DNA of 6,126 nt, taken from NCBI GenBank assembly GCA_903919105.1, contig CAIXGT010000069.1, forward strand, positions 1-6,126. Reading direction: 5' to 3'. Both the position numbers and the translations under genes were made by a program. The notes under the pieces were generated by a model. The model did not search any database and was not told where the DNA came from. It saw only the letters and a list, made by a program, of their open reading frames with translations. Each line of letters begins with the position of its first letter. Position 1 is the first letter of the stretch. This DNA comes from an uncultured Spartobacteria bacterium. Lineage in GTDB: Bacteria > Verrucomicrobiota > Verrucomicrobiae > Chthoniobacterales > UBA6821. Shown here in pieces: positions 1-6,126 of the stretch.

Positions 1-870
1 CGGGCGCTTGGACTCAACGAAGATCTGGCCGAGGCCATCGCACTTGCCCATGACCTGGGACATCCTCCGTTCGGCCATGCCGGAGAGGAGACGCTCGACC
101 GCCTCATGAAGGATCACGGCGGGTTCGATCACAACGAGCAGAGCCTCCGCGTTGTCGAGACGCTTGAGGAAAGCTATCCCCAGCATCAGGGACTCAACCT
201 CACCCATGAAGTTCTCGAGGGATTGAAAAAGCATCACCGGCAGATTGTGAGCCCCGACGGTGCGAGCTATCCGAGCCCTTCTCTGGAGGCCCAGGTTGCG
301 AACATCGCCGATGAGATCGCCTACTACAGCCATGACCTCGAGGATGGACTTGCCTCCGGCCTGCTTTCCCAAGAGGAACTCATGAGTCTTGATCTCTGGC
401 GCGAAGCAGATGCCAAGGCTCTCGCGGAATCCTCAGGGACCCTCAACTCCGCAGGTCCCCGCACCTATCGGAAGTTCGTCCTCCGCTGTCTGATAAACCG
501 GGAGGTTGAGGATCTCGTCTCAACAAGCCATACGGCTATCCTCGCTTCAGGAGTCAATACAGTCCATGAGGTTCGTCATCATCCCGCCCGTTTGATTGGG
601 TACTCCTCCGATCTCAAATCTCGCAACGCCGCACTCCGCAGGCATCTTTACGAAAAGTTCTACCGTCATCCCGAAGTGCATGAAGCCAATGAGAAAGCCT
701 GCTCTCAGATGGAGACCGTCTTTGCCGACCTAATCAGCCATCCCGAAAAACTAGGAGTGCGCACTCTCTCGCGTCGGGAACGCGATGGCCTTCATAGGAT
801 CGTTGCCGATTATGTGGCAGGGATGACCGATTCGTACTTGCGGAGCCGGAACCAATCTCTCAACGGCTAA
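1..870 (+). CDS. dgt: dGTP triphosphohydrolase-like HD-domain protein (5' end missing)
   Basis: The frame is open from base 1 to the TAA at 868-870, giving 289 residues of a protein that is usually about 370-390 residues long in the short Dgt-like family; the N-terminus lies outside the window. Visible residues 14-27 read ALAHDLGHPPFGHA, the metal-binding HD signature (H17, D18) with the HxxPFGH extension typical of dGTPases. It is followed by GGFDHNEQSLRVV and by GLNLTHEVLEGLKKH, both hallmarks of the family, then ANIADEIAYYSHDLED, which carries the later metal-binding aspartate, and a C-terminal ADYVAGMTD block. Family members are cytosolic enzymes that hydrolyse dGTP or other dNTPs to the nucleoside plus triphosphate, controlling dNTP pools; the exact nucleotide preference cannot be read here. 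The first ATG inside the window (106) is internal, since the HD motif lies upstream of it. No frameshift is seen. gatC follows after 52 bp. Confidence 0.93.
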   Translation, partial: RALGLNEDLAEAIALAHDLGHPPFGHAGEETLDRLMKDHGGFDHNEQSLRVVETLEESYPQHQGLNLTHEVLEGLKKHHRQIVSPDGASYPSPSLEAQVANIADEIAYYSHDLEDGLASGLLSQEELMSLDLWREADAKALAESSGTLNSAGPRTYRKFVLRCLINREVEDLVSTSHTAILASGVNTVHEVRHHPARLIGYSSDLKSRNAALRRHLYEKFYRHPEVHEANEKACSQMETVFADLISHPEKLGVRTLSRRERDGLHRIVADYVAGMTDSYLRSRNQSLNG

Positions 871-922
871 TCCCTTGAACCTTCCACTTTCCCAAATTAC
901 TCTCTGAGCTTTCTTTCACGCT

Positions 923-1222
923 ATGTCCACAGAAGCACCCCATCACACGATCGACGTCCCCTATCTGGCCCGTCTTGCCAGATTAGAAGTCACTCCCGAG
1001 GAGATCGAGATCTTCGGTCCTCAGCTCGGACGCATTCTCGATCACGTGGAGCAGATGAACAAACTCGACATCTCCGGCATCGAACCGACGGCGCATGCGA
1101 TCACAGTCTTTGACGTGATCCGTGAGGATTCTATTACCGAAAGCCTTCCCAAGAAAACGATTCTGGAAAACGCTCCGCACAACGCCAACGGGCTCTTTGT
1201 CGTCCCCAAGGTTCTGGATTAG
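923..1222 (+). CDS. gatC: Asp-tRNA(Asn)/Glu-tRNA(Gln) amidotransferase subunit C
   Basis: This 99-residue protein matches GatC in length (about 95-100 aa) and along its whole course. It has an N-terminal helix with VPYLARLARLEVTPEE, a second helix with ILDHVEQMNKLDISGIEPTA, an IRED segment near residue 68, and the C-terminal NAPHNANGLFVVPKVL tail. GatC is the small linker subunit that wraps around the GatA-GatB interface and stabilises the heterotrimer that turns misacylated Glu-tRNA(Gln) or Asp-tRNA(Asn) into Gln-tRNA(Gln) or Asn-tRNA(Asn). The ATG at 923 gives the usual family N-terminus. No Shine-Dalgarno site precedes it: the 52-bp leader is about 75% pyrimidine. gatA follows 70 bp downstream on the same strand, the usual partner order, so co-transcription is likely. 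Confidence 0.96.
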   Translation: MSTEAPHHTIDVPYLARLARLEVTPEEIEIFGPQLGRILDHVEQMNKLDISGIEPTAHAITVFDVIREDSITESLPKKTILENAPHNANGLFVVPKVLD

Positions 1223-1267
1223 TCGCTTGCCCAAGCCTGCCATCTGATGAATTGCGGACGACATTTC

Positions 1268-1291
1268 AACTTTTTAACTTTTTAACTTTTT
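1268..1291. repeat. Three tandem copies of the octamer AACTTTTT before gatA
   Basis: AAC recurs at 1268, 1276 and 1284, an exact 8-bp period, giving three perfect AACTTTTT units that end one base before the gatA ATG at 1293. The block fills the position where a Shine-Dalgarno site would be, so the mRNA leader is U-rich with no purine-rich element. The same 8-bp spacing appears as GTTA units after gatA, in the opposite orientation. Function is unknown; it may be a dispersed repeat or a U-rich initiation element. Confidence 0.85.
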
Positions 1292-1292
1292 T

Positions 1293-2750
1293 ATGTCCTT
1301 CACCCCTTTCCAAAGCATAGCCGCAACACGCCGACTCCTCCGTTCCAAGGAAATCTCACCTGTCGAGCTGCTTGAGGGTCTCGAGCAGCGCATCGCCTCC
1401 GTGGATTCCTCAATTGGGGCCTACATAGCACGTGATCTGGAGATAGCCAAGAAGGAGGCCGCTTCAGCAGATCTCTCCAAACCGCTCGGAGGCATTCCGA
1501 TTGGGATCAAGGATGCAATCAGCGTCGCGGGACAGCCTCTCCAGTCGGCATCTAGGATTCTCGACGGATACACAGCCCCCTACGATGCGACCGCTATCGC
1601 CCGTCTGCGCAGTGCGGGAGCCATTCCTTTCGGACGGATGAACATGGACGAATTCGCCATGGGATCCTCCACCGAAAACTCCGCTTTCCATCCGACACGT
1701 AACCCTTGGGATCTCAACCGCATTCCCGGAGGATCGAGCGGCGGCTCCGCAGCAGCGGTGGCTTCTGGAACGGCCCTTGCCACACTCGGATCCGACACCG
1801 GCGGATCGATCCGTCAGCCTGCAGCTCTCTGCGGCTGCGTGGGGCTCAAGCCAACCTATGGCCGTGTCTCCCGCTATGGCCTGATCGCCTTTGCCTCCTC
1901 ACTTGACCAGATCGGTCCCCTCACCTCGACCGTCGAGGATAGCGGCATCCTGCTCAATGCCATGGCGGGCAAGGATCCCCATGACTCGACCTCGCTGGAA
2001 CTTCCCGATGAGGACTTCACCGCTGAGATCGGTCGTGACTTGAAAGGCCTGCGCGTCGGTGTGCCTAAGGAATACTTCGTGGATGGAATGGAGCCGGGCG
2101 TCCGCTCATCCGTCGATGCCGCGATCCAACAACTCGTCTCCCTGGGTGCCGAGCCGGTGGAGATCTCACTGCCTCACACCGAGTATGCCGTCGCGGTCTA
2201 CTACATCATCGCCACTGCCGAGGCCTCGGCCAACTTGGCCCGCTTCGACGGGGTTCGCTATGGTCGCCGCTCACCTGAGTCCAAGGATCTGCTCTCTCTT
2301 TATGAAAAGACGCGTGCCGAGGGATTCGGACGCGAGGTGAAGCGCCGCATCATCCTCGGCACCTACGTGTTGAGCAGCGGTTATTACGATGCCTATTACC
2401 TTCGTGCGCAAAAGGTCAGGACCCTCATCCGCCGGGACTTCGACCAGGCCTTCACCAAGGTAGATGCCATTGTCTCTCCCACCTCTCCGGAGACTGCATT
2501 CCGTTTGGGGGAAAAGACCGACGATCCGCTCAAGATGTACCTAGCCGACATCTTCACGATCGCGACGAATCTGGCCGGCATCTGCGGACTAAGCCTCCCC
2601 TGCGGATTCTCCAACCGCGACGGCGTCGACCTTCCCGTCGGCCTGCAACTGCTAGGACGCCCCTTCGGTGAGAGCCGGCTCCTCCGTATCGGCCACGCCT
2701 ACGAACAATCGACTGATTGGCACAAGCGCAGGCCTGGACAAATAAGTTAA
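1293..2750 (+). CDS. gatA: Asp-tRNA(Asn)/Glu-tRNA(Gln) amidotransferase subunit A
   Basis: This 485-residue protein has the normal GatA length and the amidase-signature fold. The Ser-cisSer-Lys triad is visible as K73 (in GIKDA), S148 (in GGSSGGS) and S172 (in [11 protein letters not shown]). These sit at a constant offset of six from Staphylococcus aureus GatA K79, S154 and S178 as I recall them. The glutamine-binding residues recalled for that enzyme (Y309, R358, D425) fall on Y303, R352 and D419 at the same offset, so the glutaminase site looks intact. GatA releases ammonia from glutamine and channels it to GatB, which amidates the tRNA-bound Glu or Asp. The protein ends just past the conserved TDWHKRRP stretch. 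Its TAA stop lies inside a GTTA repeat, and its start follows an AACTTTTT repeat with no Shine-Dalgarno site. gatB is not adjacent: the next gene is ppc. Confidence 0.97.
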   Translation: MSFTPFQSIAATRRLLRSKEISPVELLEGLEQRIASVDSSIGAYIARDLEIAKKEAASADLSKPLGGIPIGIKDAISVAGQPLQSASRILDGYTAPYDATAIARLRSAGAIPFGRMNMDEFAMGSSTENSAFHPTRNPWDLNRIPGGSSGGSAAAVASGTALATLGSDTGGSIRQPAALCGCVGLKPTYGRVSRYGLIAFASSLDQIGPLTSTVEDSGILLNAMAGKDPHDSTSLELPDEDFTAEIGRDLKGLRVGVPKEYFVDGMEPGVRSSVDAAIQQLVSLGAEPVEISLPHTEYAVAVYYIIATAEASANLARFDGVRYGRRSPESKDLLSLYEKTRAEGFGREVKRRIILGTYVLSSGYYDAYYLRAQKVRTLIRRDFDQAFTKVDAIVSPTSPETAFRLGEKTDDPLKMYLADIFTIATNLAGICGLSLPCGFSNRDGVDLPVGLQLLGRPFGESRLLRIGHAYEQSTDWHKRRPGQIS

Positions 2751-2778
2751 AAAGTTAGTACTGTTAAAGGGTTAAAGC
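2744..2778. repeat. Four GTTA(A) repeat units overlapping the gatA stop
   Basis: GTTA occurs at 2746, 2754, 2763 and 2771, with spacings of 8, 9 and 8 bp. The first two units (AAGTTAAAAAGTTA, 2744-2757) are the exact reverse complement of 1275-1288 in the block before gatA. The last two (GTTAAAGG then GTTAAAGC) are variants. The gatA TAA stop (2748-2750) is part of the first unit. Function is unknown. Confidence 0.75.
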
Positions 2779-2876
2779 GGGGACATCTTTTGTGATTCCC
2801 AACATCTACGGTTCGCGCTCTTTTCACAGAATGGTTTTCAGTACATTGTAACATTTTCACTTTTTAACTCTTTAAC
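2763..2876. repeat. Inverted repeat with 15-bp arms in the gatA-ppc gap
   Basis: The left arm 2763-2777 (GTTAAAGGGTTAAAG) can pair with the right arm 2862-2876 (TTTTAACTCTTTAAC) over 15 positions, 13 Watson-Crick and two G-U as RNA. The right arm has the same 8-bp period (AAC at 2866 and 2874) and the same orientation as the block before gatA. The 84-base interior shows no gene and no convincing second repeat, only a weak TGTGA/TCACA pair (2791-2795 with 2824-2828). The large loop argues against a simple terminator; a small repeat element or two independent repeat blocks are alternatives. The rest of the gap up to 2970 is T-rich and holds a short GCAAA-GTT-TTTGC hairpin (2897-2909), but nothing I can name. 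Confidence 0.55.
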
Positions 2877-2970
2877 CGCGCAGAGCCCTGGGGTTGGCAA
2901 AGTTTTTGCTGCTTTTGTTCTGTTAGGTTGGATTTTTTGTCTCCAGAGGCAATGATCACCGCTAACTCTG

Positions 2971-5724
2971 ATGGAACCACATTACCTCAACGACGGCTTC
3001 GCAAAGATCGACCACGACCTACGGGAACTCATGACCTGCCTGCAGGAGGTACTCGGCGAGCTTGGTGAGGAGGAGACCAGAAAACGCCTGCCCTGGCTCA
3101 ACAATGAGGAAACCGGATCCGGGGGATCGAGGGGGCTCGAACAGGCTTACTCGATAGCCTTCCAGCTTCTCAATATAGTCGAAGCGAATGCCGCGGAACG
3201 GACACGCCGCCAGCGCGAGATTCACGAGGGGCTTGTCTCCGGACGCGGTCTGTGGGGCGATCAGCTCTCACGCCTTCAGCAGAAAGGATGGACCGCCGAG
3301 GAGATTGCCGCCTATCTGCCAGGAGTCCGTGTGGAGCCGGTCTTCACAGCACACCCGACGGAAGCAAAACGAGGCGCGGTTCTCGACCAGCATCGCCTGA
3401 TCCATCAGCTCCTGGCGGAGAACGACCGTGATGACATTACTCCGAGCGAGAGACTCGAGATACGAAGAAAGATCAAGATCTGCCTAGAGCGTCTTTGGAG
3501 AAGCGGAGAAATCTTCCTGGATCAGCCCGATGTGGCCGACGAGAGGCGTGCCGTGATGTTTTATCTCCGGGATATTCTTCCGGGAGTGGTCACGCGTCTC
3601 GATATGCGCCTTCGCTGGGCATGGAATGAGCTTGGCTTCCCCCCCGAATTGATGGGAGGACCCGAGAGTCGTCCCCATCTCAGTTTCGGAACATGGGTCG
3701 GAGGGGACCGTGATGGACACCCCTTTGTCACCGCCAAGGTGACGGACGAAACACTGCGGGAGTTGCGTCTTAATGCCCTGATCGTCCTGCACCGCCAACT
3801 CGATACTCTTGCCGAGGCTCTTCCTCTCTCCAGTCATTTCCAGAAAGCCTCCCAGCAATTGCTCGACAGGGTAGCGGTGCTCTGCGGTGAGCTTGGCCCT
3901 TTGGGCGAGCAGATCACGGCACGATATCCGGGTGAGCCATGGCGTCAGCTGGTTCTGCTCATCCAGGGACGTCTCCCCCTGCAAATCGGTGCCGCAGACC
4001 GTGCCTGGATCGCCGAGTCCGGAGCGCGCTATCGTCGCCCGGAAGAGGTCGCCTCCGACCTCACCATCTTGCAGGAAAGCCTTGCGGAAGTGGGAGGCCA
4101 GCGTCTCATCCGCGAAACAGTCTGGCCGTTGCTGCGGATCCTGGACGTCTTCGGATTTCATCTCGCTGAGCTCGATGTCAGGCAGAATAGCAACACGCAC
4201 GATCTTGCGATGGCTCAGCTTCTGAAAGCGGCCAACATTCCCGACGGGGAGAACTTCCCCACATGGAGTGAAGAAAAGCGTCTTTCGTTCCTCCATGAGG
4301 AACTCCGCTCACCGCGCCCCTTCCTGGGAGCGAACCATTATCTGGGACTCGGTGCCGAGGCCGATGCAGTTCTTAGCTGCTACGACACCCTACGCGAGCA
4401 CATCCGTGAACATGGTCGCGAGGGAGTCGGAGCCCTGATTGTCAGCATGACCCGTCAGCTTTCCGATCTGCTTGTCATTCCCATCCTAGCCCGCGAGGCC
4501 GGACTGACCGACTGGAAAGACAGTATCCTCTCATCACCCCTGCCTATCGTGCCGCTCTTTGAAACGCTCGACGATCTGGAGCGTAGCCCCTCACTGATCA
4601 AGGAGTTTCTGGCCGAACCTGTTGCCAAGGCCTCTCTTATCCACCGCGAAGGACGCCTACCGGTCCAGCAGGTGATGATCGGCTACAGCGACAGCAACAA
4701 GGATTGCGGAATTCTGGCTAGCCAGTGGGGACTTCATGAGGCACAGCAGGCCATGACCAGGGTCGCAGCCGAGTCAGATATCGCCCTTCGCTTCTTCCAC
4801 GGGCGTGGAGGTACCATCAGTCGCGGAGCAGGCCCCACGCACCTCTTCCTAGACGCCCTTCCTCCCGGTGCGTTACAGGGTGACCATCGGATGACAGAGC
4901 AGGGAGAGACGATCGCTCAGAAATATGCCGACATCTCGACGGCGACCTATCACTTGGAACTTCTACTAGCCGGCGTCACAGGCATCTCACTCGCGGGTAA
5001 GCGCCCGGGACGGGAAACCGGAACCTGCTCGCGGATTGCCGATGATCTGGCCAAGGCAAGCCGCAAGGCCTATCGGGCCCTGATCGACGCGCCTGGGTTC
5101 ATAACCTTCTACGACCAGGCGACCCCGATCGATGCCCTGGAGTCGAGTCGTATCGGCTCACGCCCCAAGCGCCGCTCTGGCCAGCGTAGCCTAGCCGACC
5201 TGAGAGCCATTCCCTGGGTCTTCAGTTGGAACCAGTGCCGCTATTACTTGCCCGGCTGGTTCGGTGTCGGCAGCGCCCTGGAAACTCTGGAGAAGGAGCA
5301 ACCGGAGCTTTTCAAAACACTTCAGGCTGATATTAGGAACTACTCGTTTCTGTATTATGTCCTCTCGAATGTCGAGACTAACATGGCCAGTGCCGATCTC
5401 CCGATTATGAAGGATTATGCGGCCCTCGTGACCGATAAGGAAATCCGCGAAAGAATCTTCAACATCATCTCCGAGGAATTTCAGCGCACCCAGGAACAGC
5501 TCCGGAAGGTCTTCGGAGGGAGTCTTGAGGAACGACGCCCCCGCATGGGTAAAACCCTCCAACTTCGCGCCCGCGCCCTAGCCCTTCTTCATGAGCAACA
5601 AATCGCCACAATCAAGGAATGGCGGGCTGCACGCACGGAAAATCCAACCAAAGCGGATGAACTTCTTCCTCGCGTCCTACTCTCCATTAACGCCATTGCA
5701 AGCGGCTTGAGGACAACAGGATAA
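2971..5724 (+). CDS. ppc: Phosphoenolpyruvate carboxylase (divergent type)
   Basis: This 917-residue protein matches PEP carboxylase throughout (E. coli 883 aa). The enzyme is a cytosolic, Mg/Mn-dependent carboxylase that joins bicarbonate to PEP to give oxaloacetate, refilling the TCA cycle. The first active-site motif FTAHPTEAKR carries H128. Then come GGDRDGHPFVT (244-254), LDVRQ (R404), PLFETLDD with metal ligand E531, GYSDSNKD with D574 and K577, FHGRGGTISRG with H610, R612 and R618, GSRPKRR with R731, and LRAIPWVFSWNQ with R745. By my alignment from memory these equal E. coli H138, R396, E506, D543, K546, H579, R581, R587, R699 and R713, so catalysis should be intact. Oddities: aspartate-site K773 and N881 become S807 and T915, and the usual RNxYxDPLN motif reads RARALALLH. 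The ATG at 2971 is supported by an in-frame TGA at 2953. No well-placed Shine-Dalgarno site is seen. Confidence 0.96.
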   Translation: MEPHYLNDGFAKIDHDLRELMTCLQEVLGELGEEETRKRLPWLNNEETGSGGSRGLEQAYSIAFQLLNIVEANAAERTRRQREIHEGLVSGRGLWGDQLSRLQQKGWTAEEIAAYLPGVRVEPVFTAHPTEAKRGAVLDQHRLIHQLLAENDRDDITPSERLEIRRKIKICLERLWRSGEIFLDQPDVADERRAVMFYLRDILPGVVTRLDMRLRWAWNELGFPPELMGGPESRPHLSFGTWVGGDRDGHPFVTAKVTDETLRELRLNALIVLHRQLDTLAEALPLSSHFQKASQQLLDRVAVLCGELGPLGEQITARYPGEPWRQLVLLIQGRLPLQIGAADRAWIAESGARYRRPEEVASDLTILQESLAEVGGQRLIRETVWPLLRILDVFGFHLAELDVRQNSNTHDLAMAQLLKAANIPDGENFPTWSEEKRLSFLHEELRSPRPFLGANHYLGLGAEADAVLSCYDTLREHIREHGREGVGALIVSMTRQLSDLLVIPILAREAGLTDWKDSILSSPLPIVPLFETLDDLERSPSLIKEFLAEPVAKASLIHREGRLPVQQVMIGYSDSNKDCGILASQWGLHEAQQAMTRVAAESDIALRFFHGRGGTISRGAGPTHLFLDALPPGALQGDHRMTEQGETIAQKYADISTATYHLELLLAGVTGISLAGKRPGRETGTCSRIADDLAKASRKAYRALIDAPGFITFYDQATPIDALESSRIGSRPKRRSGQRSLADLRAIPWVFSWNQCRYYLPGWFGVGSALETLEKEQPELFKTLQADIRNYSFLYYVLSNVETNMASADLPIMKDYAALVTDKEIRERIFNIISEEFQRTQEQLRKVFGGSLEERRPRMGKTLQLRARALALLHEQQIATIKEWRAARTENPTKADELLPRVLLSINAIASGLRTTG

Positions 5725-5728
5725 GAAT

Positions 5729-5759
5729 TGTTTTTACGTTTTAATAATCATAATATAAG
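5729..5759 (+). promoter_or_regulatory. Possible sigma70-type promoter before the flavoprotein gene
   Basis: The 47-bp gap after ppc is strikingly AT-rich. It holds TATAAG (5754-5759), five of six matches to the -10 consensus, and a weak -35-like TTGTTT (5729-5734) 19 bp upstream. Alternatively TAATAT (5751-5756) gives a 16-bp spacer. Transcription would start only a few bases before the ATG at 5772, implying a very short leader. AT-rich DNA yields such matches by chance, so this is tentative. No hairpin terminator for ppc is visible here. Confidence 0.3.
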
Positions 5760-5771
5760 TTCTTCTCAGCG

Positions 5772-6126
5772 ATGAATATCGCCATAGTTGGCGGTGGCCC
5801 TGCGGGACTCATGGCGGCCGAAGTAGCCGCCACATTCTTGGCTCAGGGAGAGGGCAGTTCAGGCCTGAAAGTTACTCTCTTTGAAGGAAAACCTTCTGTG
5901 GGGCGGAAATTCCTGGTAGCAGGCCACGGAGGATTGAACCTAACTCATTCTCACAGCTTGGATCGGTTTGCCGAACAATACAAAGGCAGCTTCAAATCTG
6001 ATGAATGGACATCACTTCTGAACGACTTCAGTAATCAGGATACCCGAGACTGGGCTGCCTCTCTTGGGATTGAAACATTTATAGGGACAAGCGGCAGGAT
6101 TTTTCCCAAGGAGTTCAAGGCAGCTC
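5772..6126 (+). CDS. BaiN/HI0933-like FAD-dependent flavoprotein, PP_4765 type (3' end missing)
   Basis: The frame is open from ATG 5772 to the right edge, giving 118 residues of a protein usually about 400 residues long. The N-terminus MNIAIVGGGPAGLMAA is a Rossmann dinucleotide-binding turn (G7, G9, G12), and E38 in LFEGKP ends the second strand, where it would bind the FAD ribose. The stretch GRKFLVAGHGGLNLTHS (44-60) is diagnostic of the HI0933/BaiN/YhiN flavoprotein family. GIETFIGTSGRIFPKEFKAA at the edge points to the PP_4765-like subfamily. Members are predicted FAD-containing oxidoreductases. BaiN itself has been linked to bile-acid reduction, but most relatives, including this subfamily, have no proven substrate, so none is assigned. 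The gene starts 47 bp after ppc without a Shine-Dalgarno site. Its visible part is about 49% GC over the stretch I counted, lower than ppc lines I sampled (53-67%). Confidence 0.9.
   Translation, partial: MNIAIVGGGPAGLMAAEVAATFLAQGEGSSGLKVTLFEGKPSVGRKFLVAGHGGLNLTHSHSLDRFAEQYKGSFKSDEWTSLLNDFSNQDTRDWAASLGIETFIGTSGRIFPKEFKAA

Noticed and set aside
1224..1235. GCTTGCCCAAGC as a terminator between gatC and gatA
   Set aside because: The stem is only four or five base pairs with a tiny loop, and the T-run at 1287-1292 is far away and belongs to the octamer repeat.
2763..2876. Rho-independent terminator formed by the GTTAAAG inverted repeat
   Set aside because: The 84-base loop and AT-rich stem are unlike an intrinsic terminator, and the right arm is followed by CCGCG rather than a T-run.
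2846..2926. Promoter candidates for ppc, such as TTGTAA (2846-2851) and TTGGCA (2894-2899)
   Set aside because: Neither has a good -10 hexamer at 16-18 bp; the nearest candidates (TTTAAC, TGTTAG) are poor matches or badly spaced. ppc probably has a promoter in this gap, but I cannot locate it.
2952..3070. Short ORF starting at ATG 2952 with AGAGG just upstream, overlapping the ppc start in another frame (about 39 codons)
   Set aside because: The AGAGG-to-ATG spacing is only two bases, the product is Arg/Pro-rich low-complexity sequence typical of an out-of-frame reading, and most of it overlaps ppc. A leader peptide is possible but unsupported.
3484..4296. Long open frame of 270 codons on the - strand
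   Set aside because: It lies entirely inside ppc, whose + strand protein has family motifs throughout. The - strand product resembles no family I recognise, and such antisense frames are common in GC-rich genes.
1..6126. A new defence, mobile or biosynthetic system
   Set aside because: All five genes belong to known housekeeping or widespread families; no transposase, integrase, toxin-antitoxin pair, CRISPR array or unexplained long ORF is present.

Overview
The window is ordinary bacterial chromosome, densely coding, with every gene on the + strand. The coding DNA is moderately GC-rich and the gaps between genes are AT- or pyrimidine-rich. The proteins are all housekeeping types. Their divergence from E. 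coli, the scarcity of Shine-Dalgarno sites and the short AACTTTTT repeats between genes make me think of the Verrucomicrobiota/Planctomycetota side of the tree. That placement is an impression from the sequence, not a demonstrated assignment.

Layout. (1) 1-870 is the 3' part of a dGTP triphosphohydrolase-like HD-domain gene (dgt), cut by the left edge. (2) 923-1222 is gatC and 1293-2750 is gatA, two of the three subunits of the glutamine-dependent Asp-tRNA(Asn)/Glu-tRNA(Gln) amidotransferase. gatB does not follow gatA and must lie elsewhere if the complex works. (3) 2751-2970 is an AT-rich gap with octamer-spaced GTTAAA repeats in opposite orientations near its two ends. (4) 2971-5724 is a full-length but divergent phosphoenolpyruvate carboxylase gene (ppc). 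(5) 5725-5771 is a very AT-rich gap, possibly with a promoter. (6) 5772 to the right edge is the 5' part of a BaiN/HI0933-like FAD flavoprotein gene, most like the PP_4765 subfamily.

How the genes work together. dgt, gatC and gatA are separated by 52 and 70 bp and could be co-transcribed, but their roles are independent: dNTP pool control and charging of tRNA(Gln)/tRNA(Asn). PEP carboxylase makes oxaloacetate, which feeds the TCA cycle and the aspartate family. The flavoprotein has no established link to its neighbours.

I found no new multi-gene system, mobile element, CRISPR array or RNA gene. Two points deserve a second look. PEP carboxylase keeps every catalytic residue I could place but appears to have lost two of the four aspartate-inhibitor ligands. 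gatA is bracketed by a perfect 14-bp inverted repeat that touches its start region and contains its stop codon.
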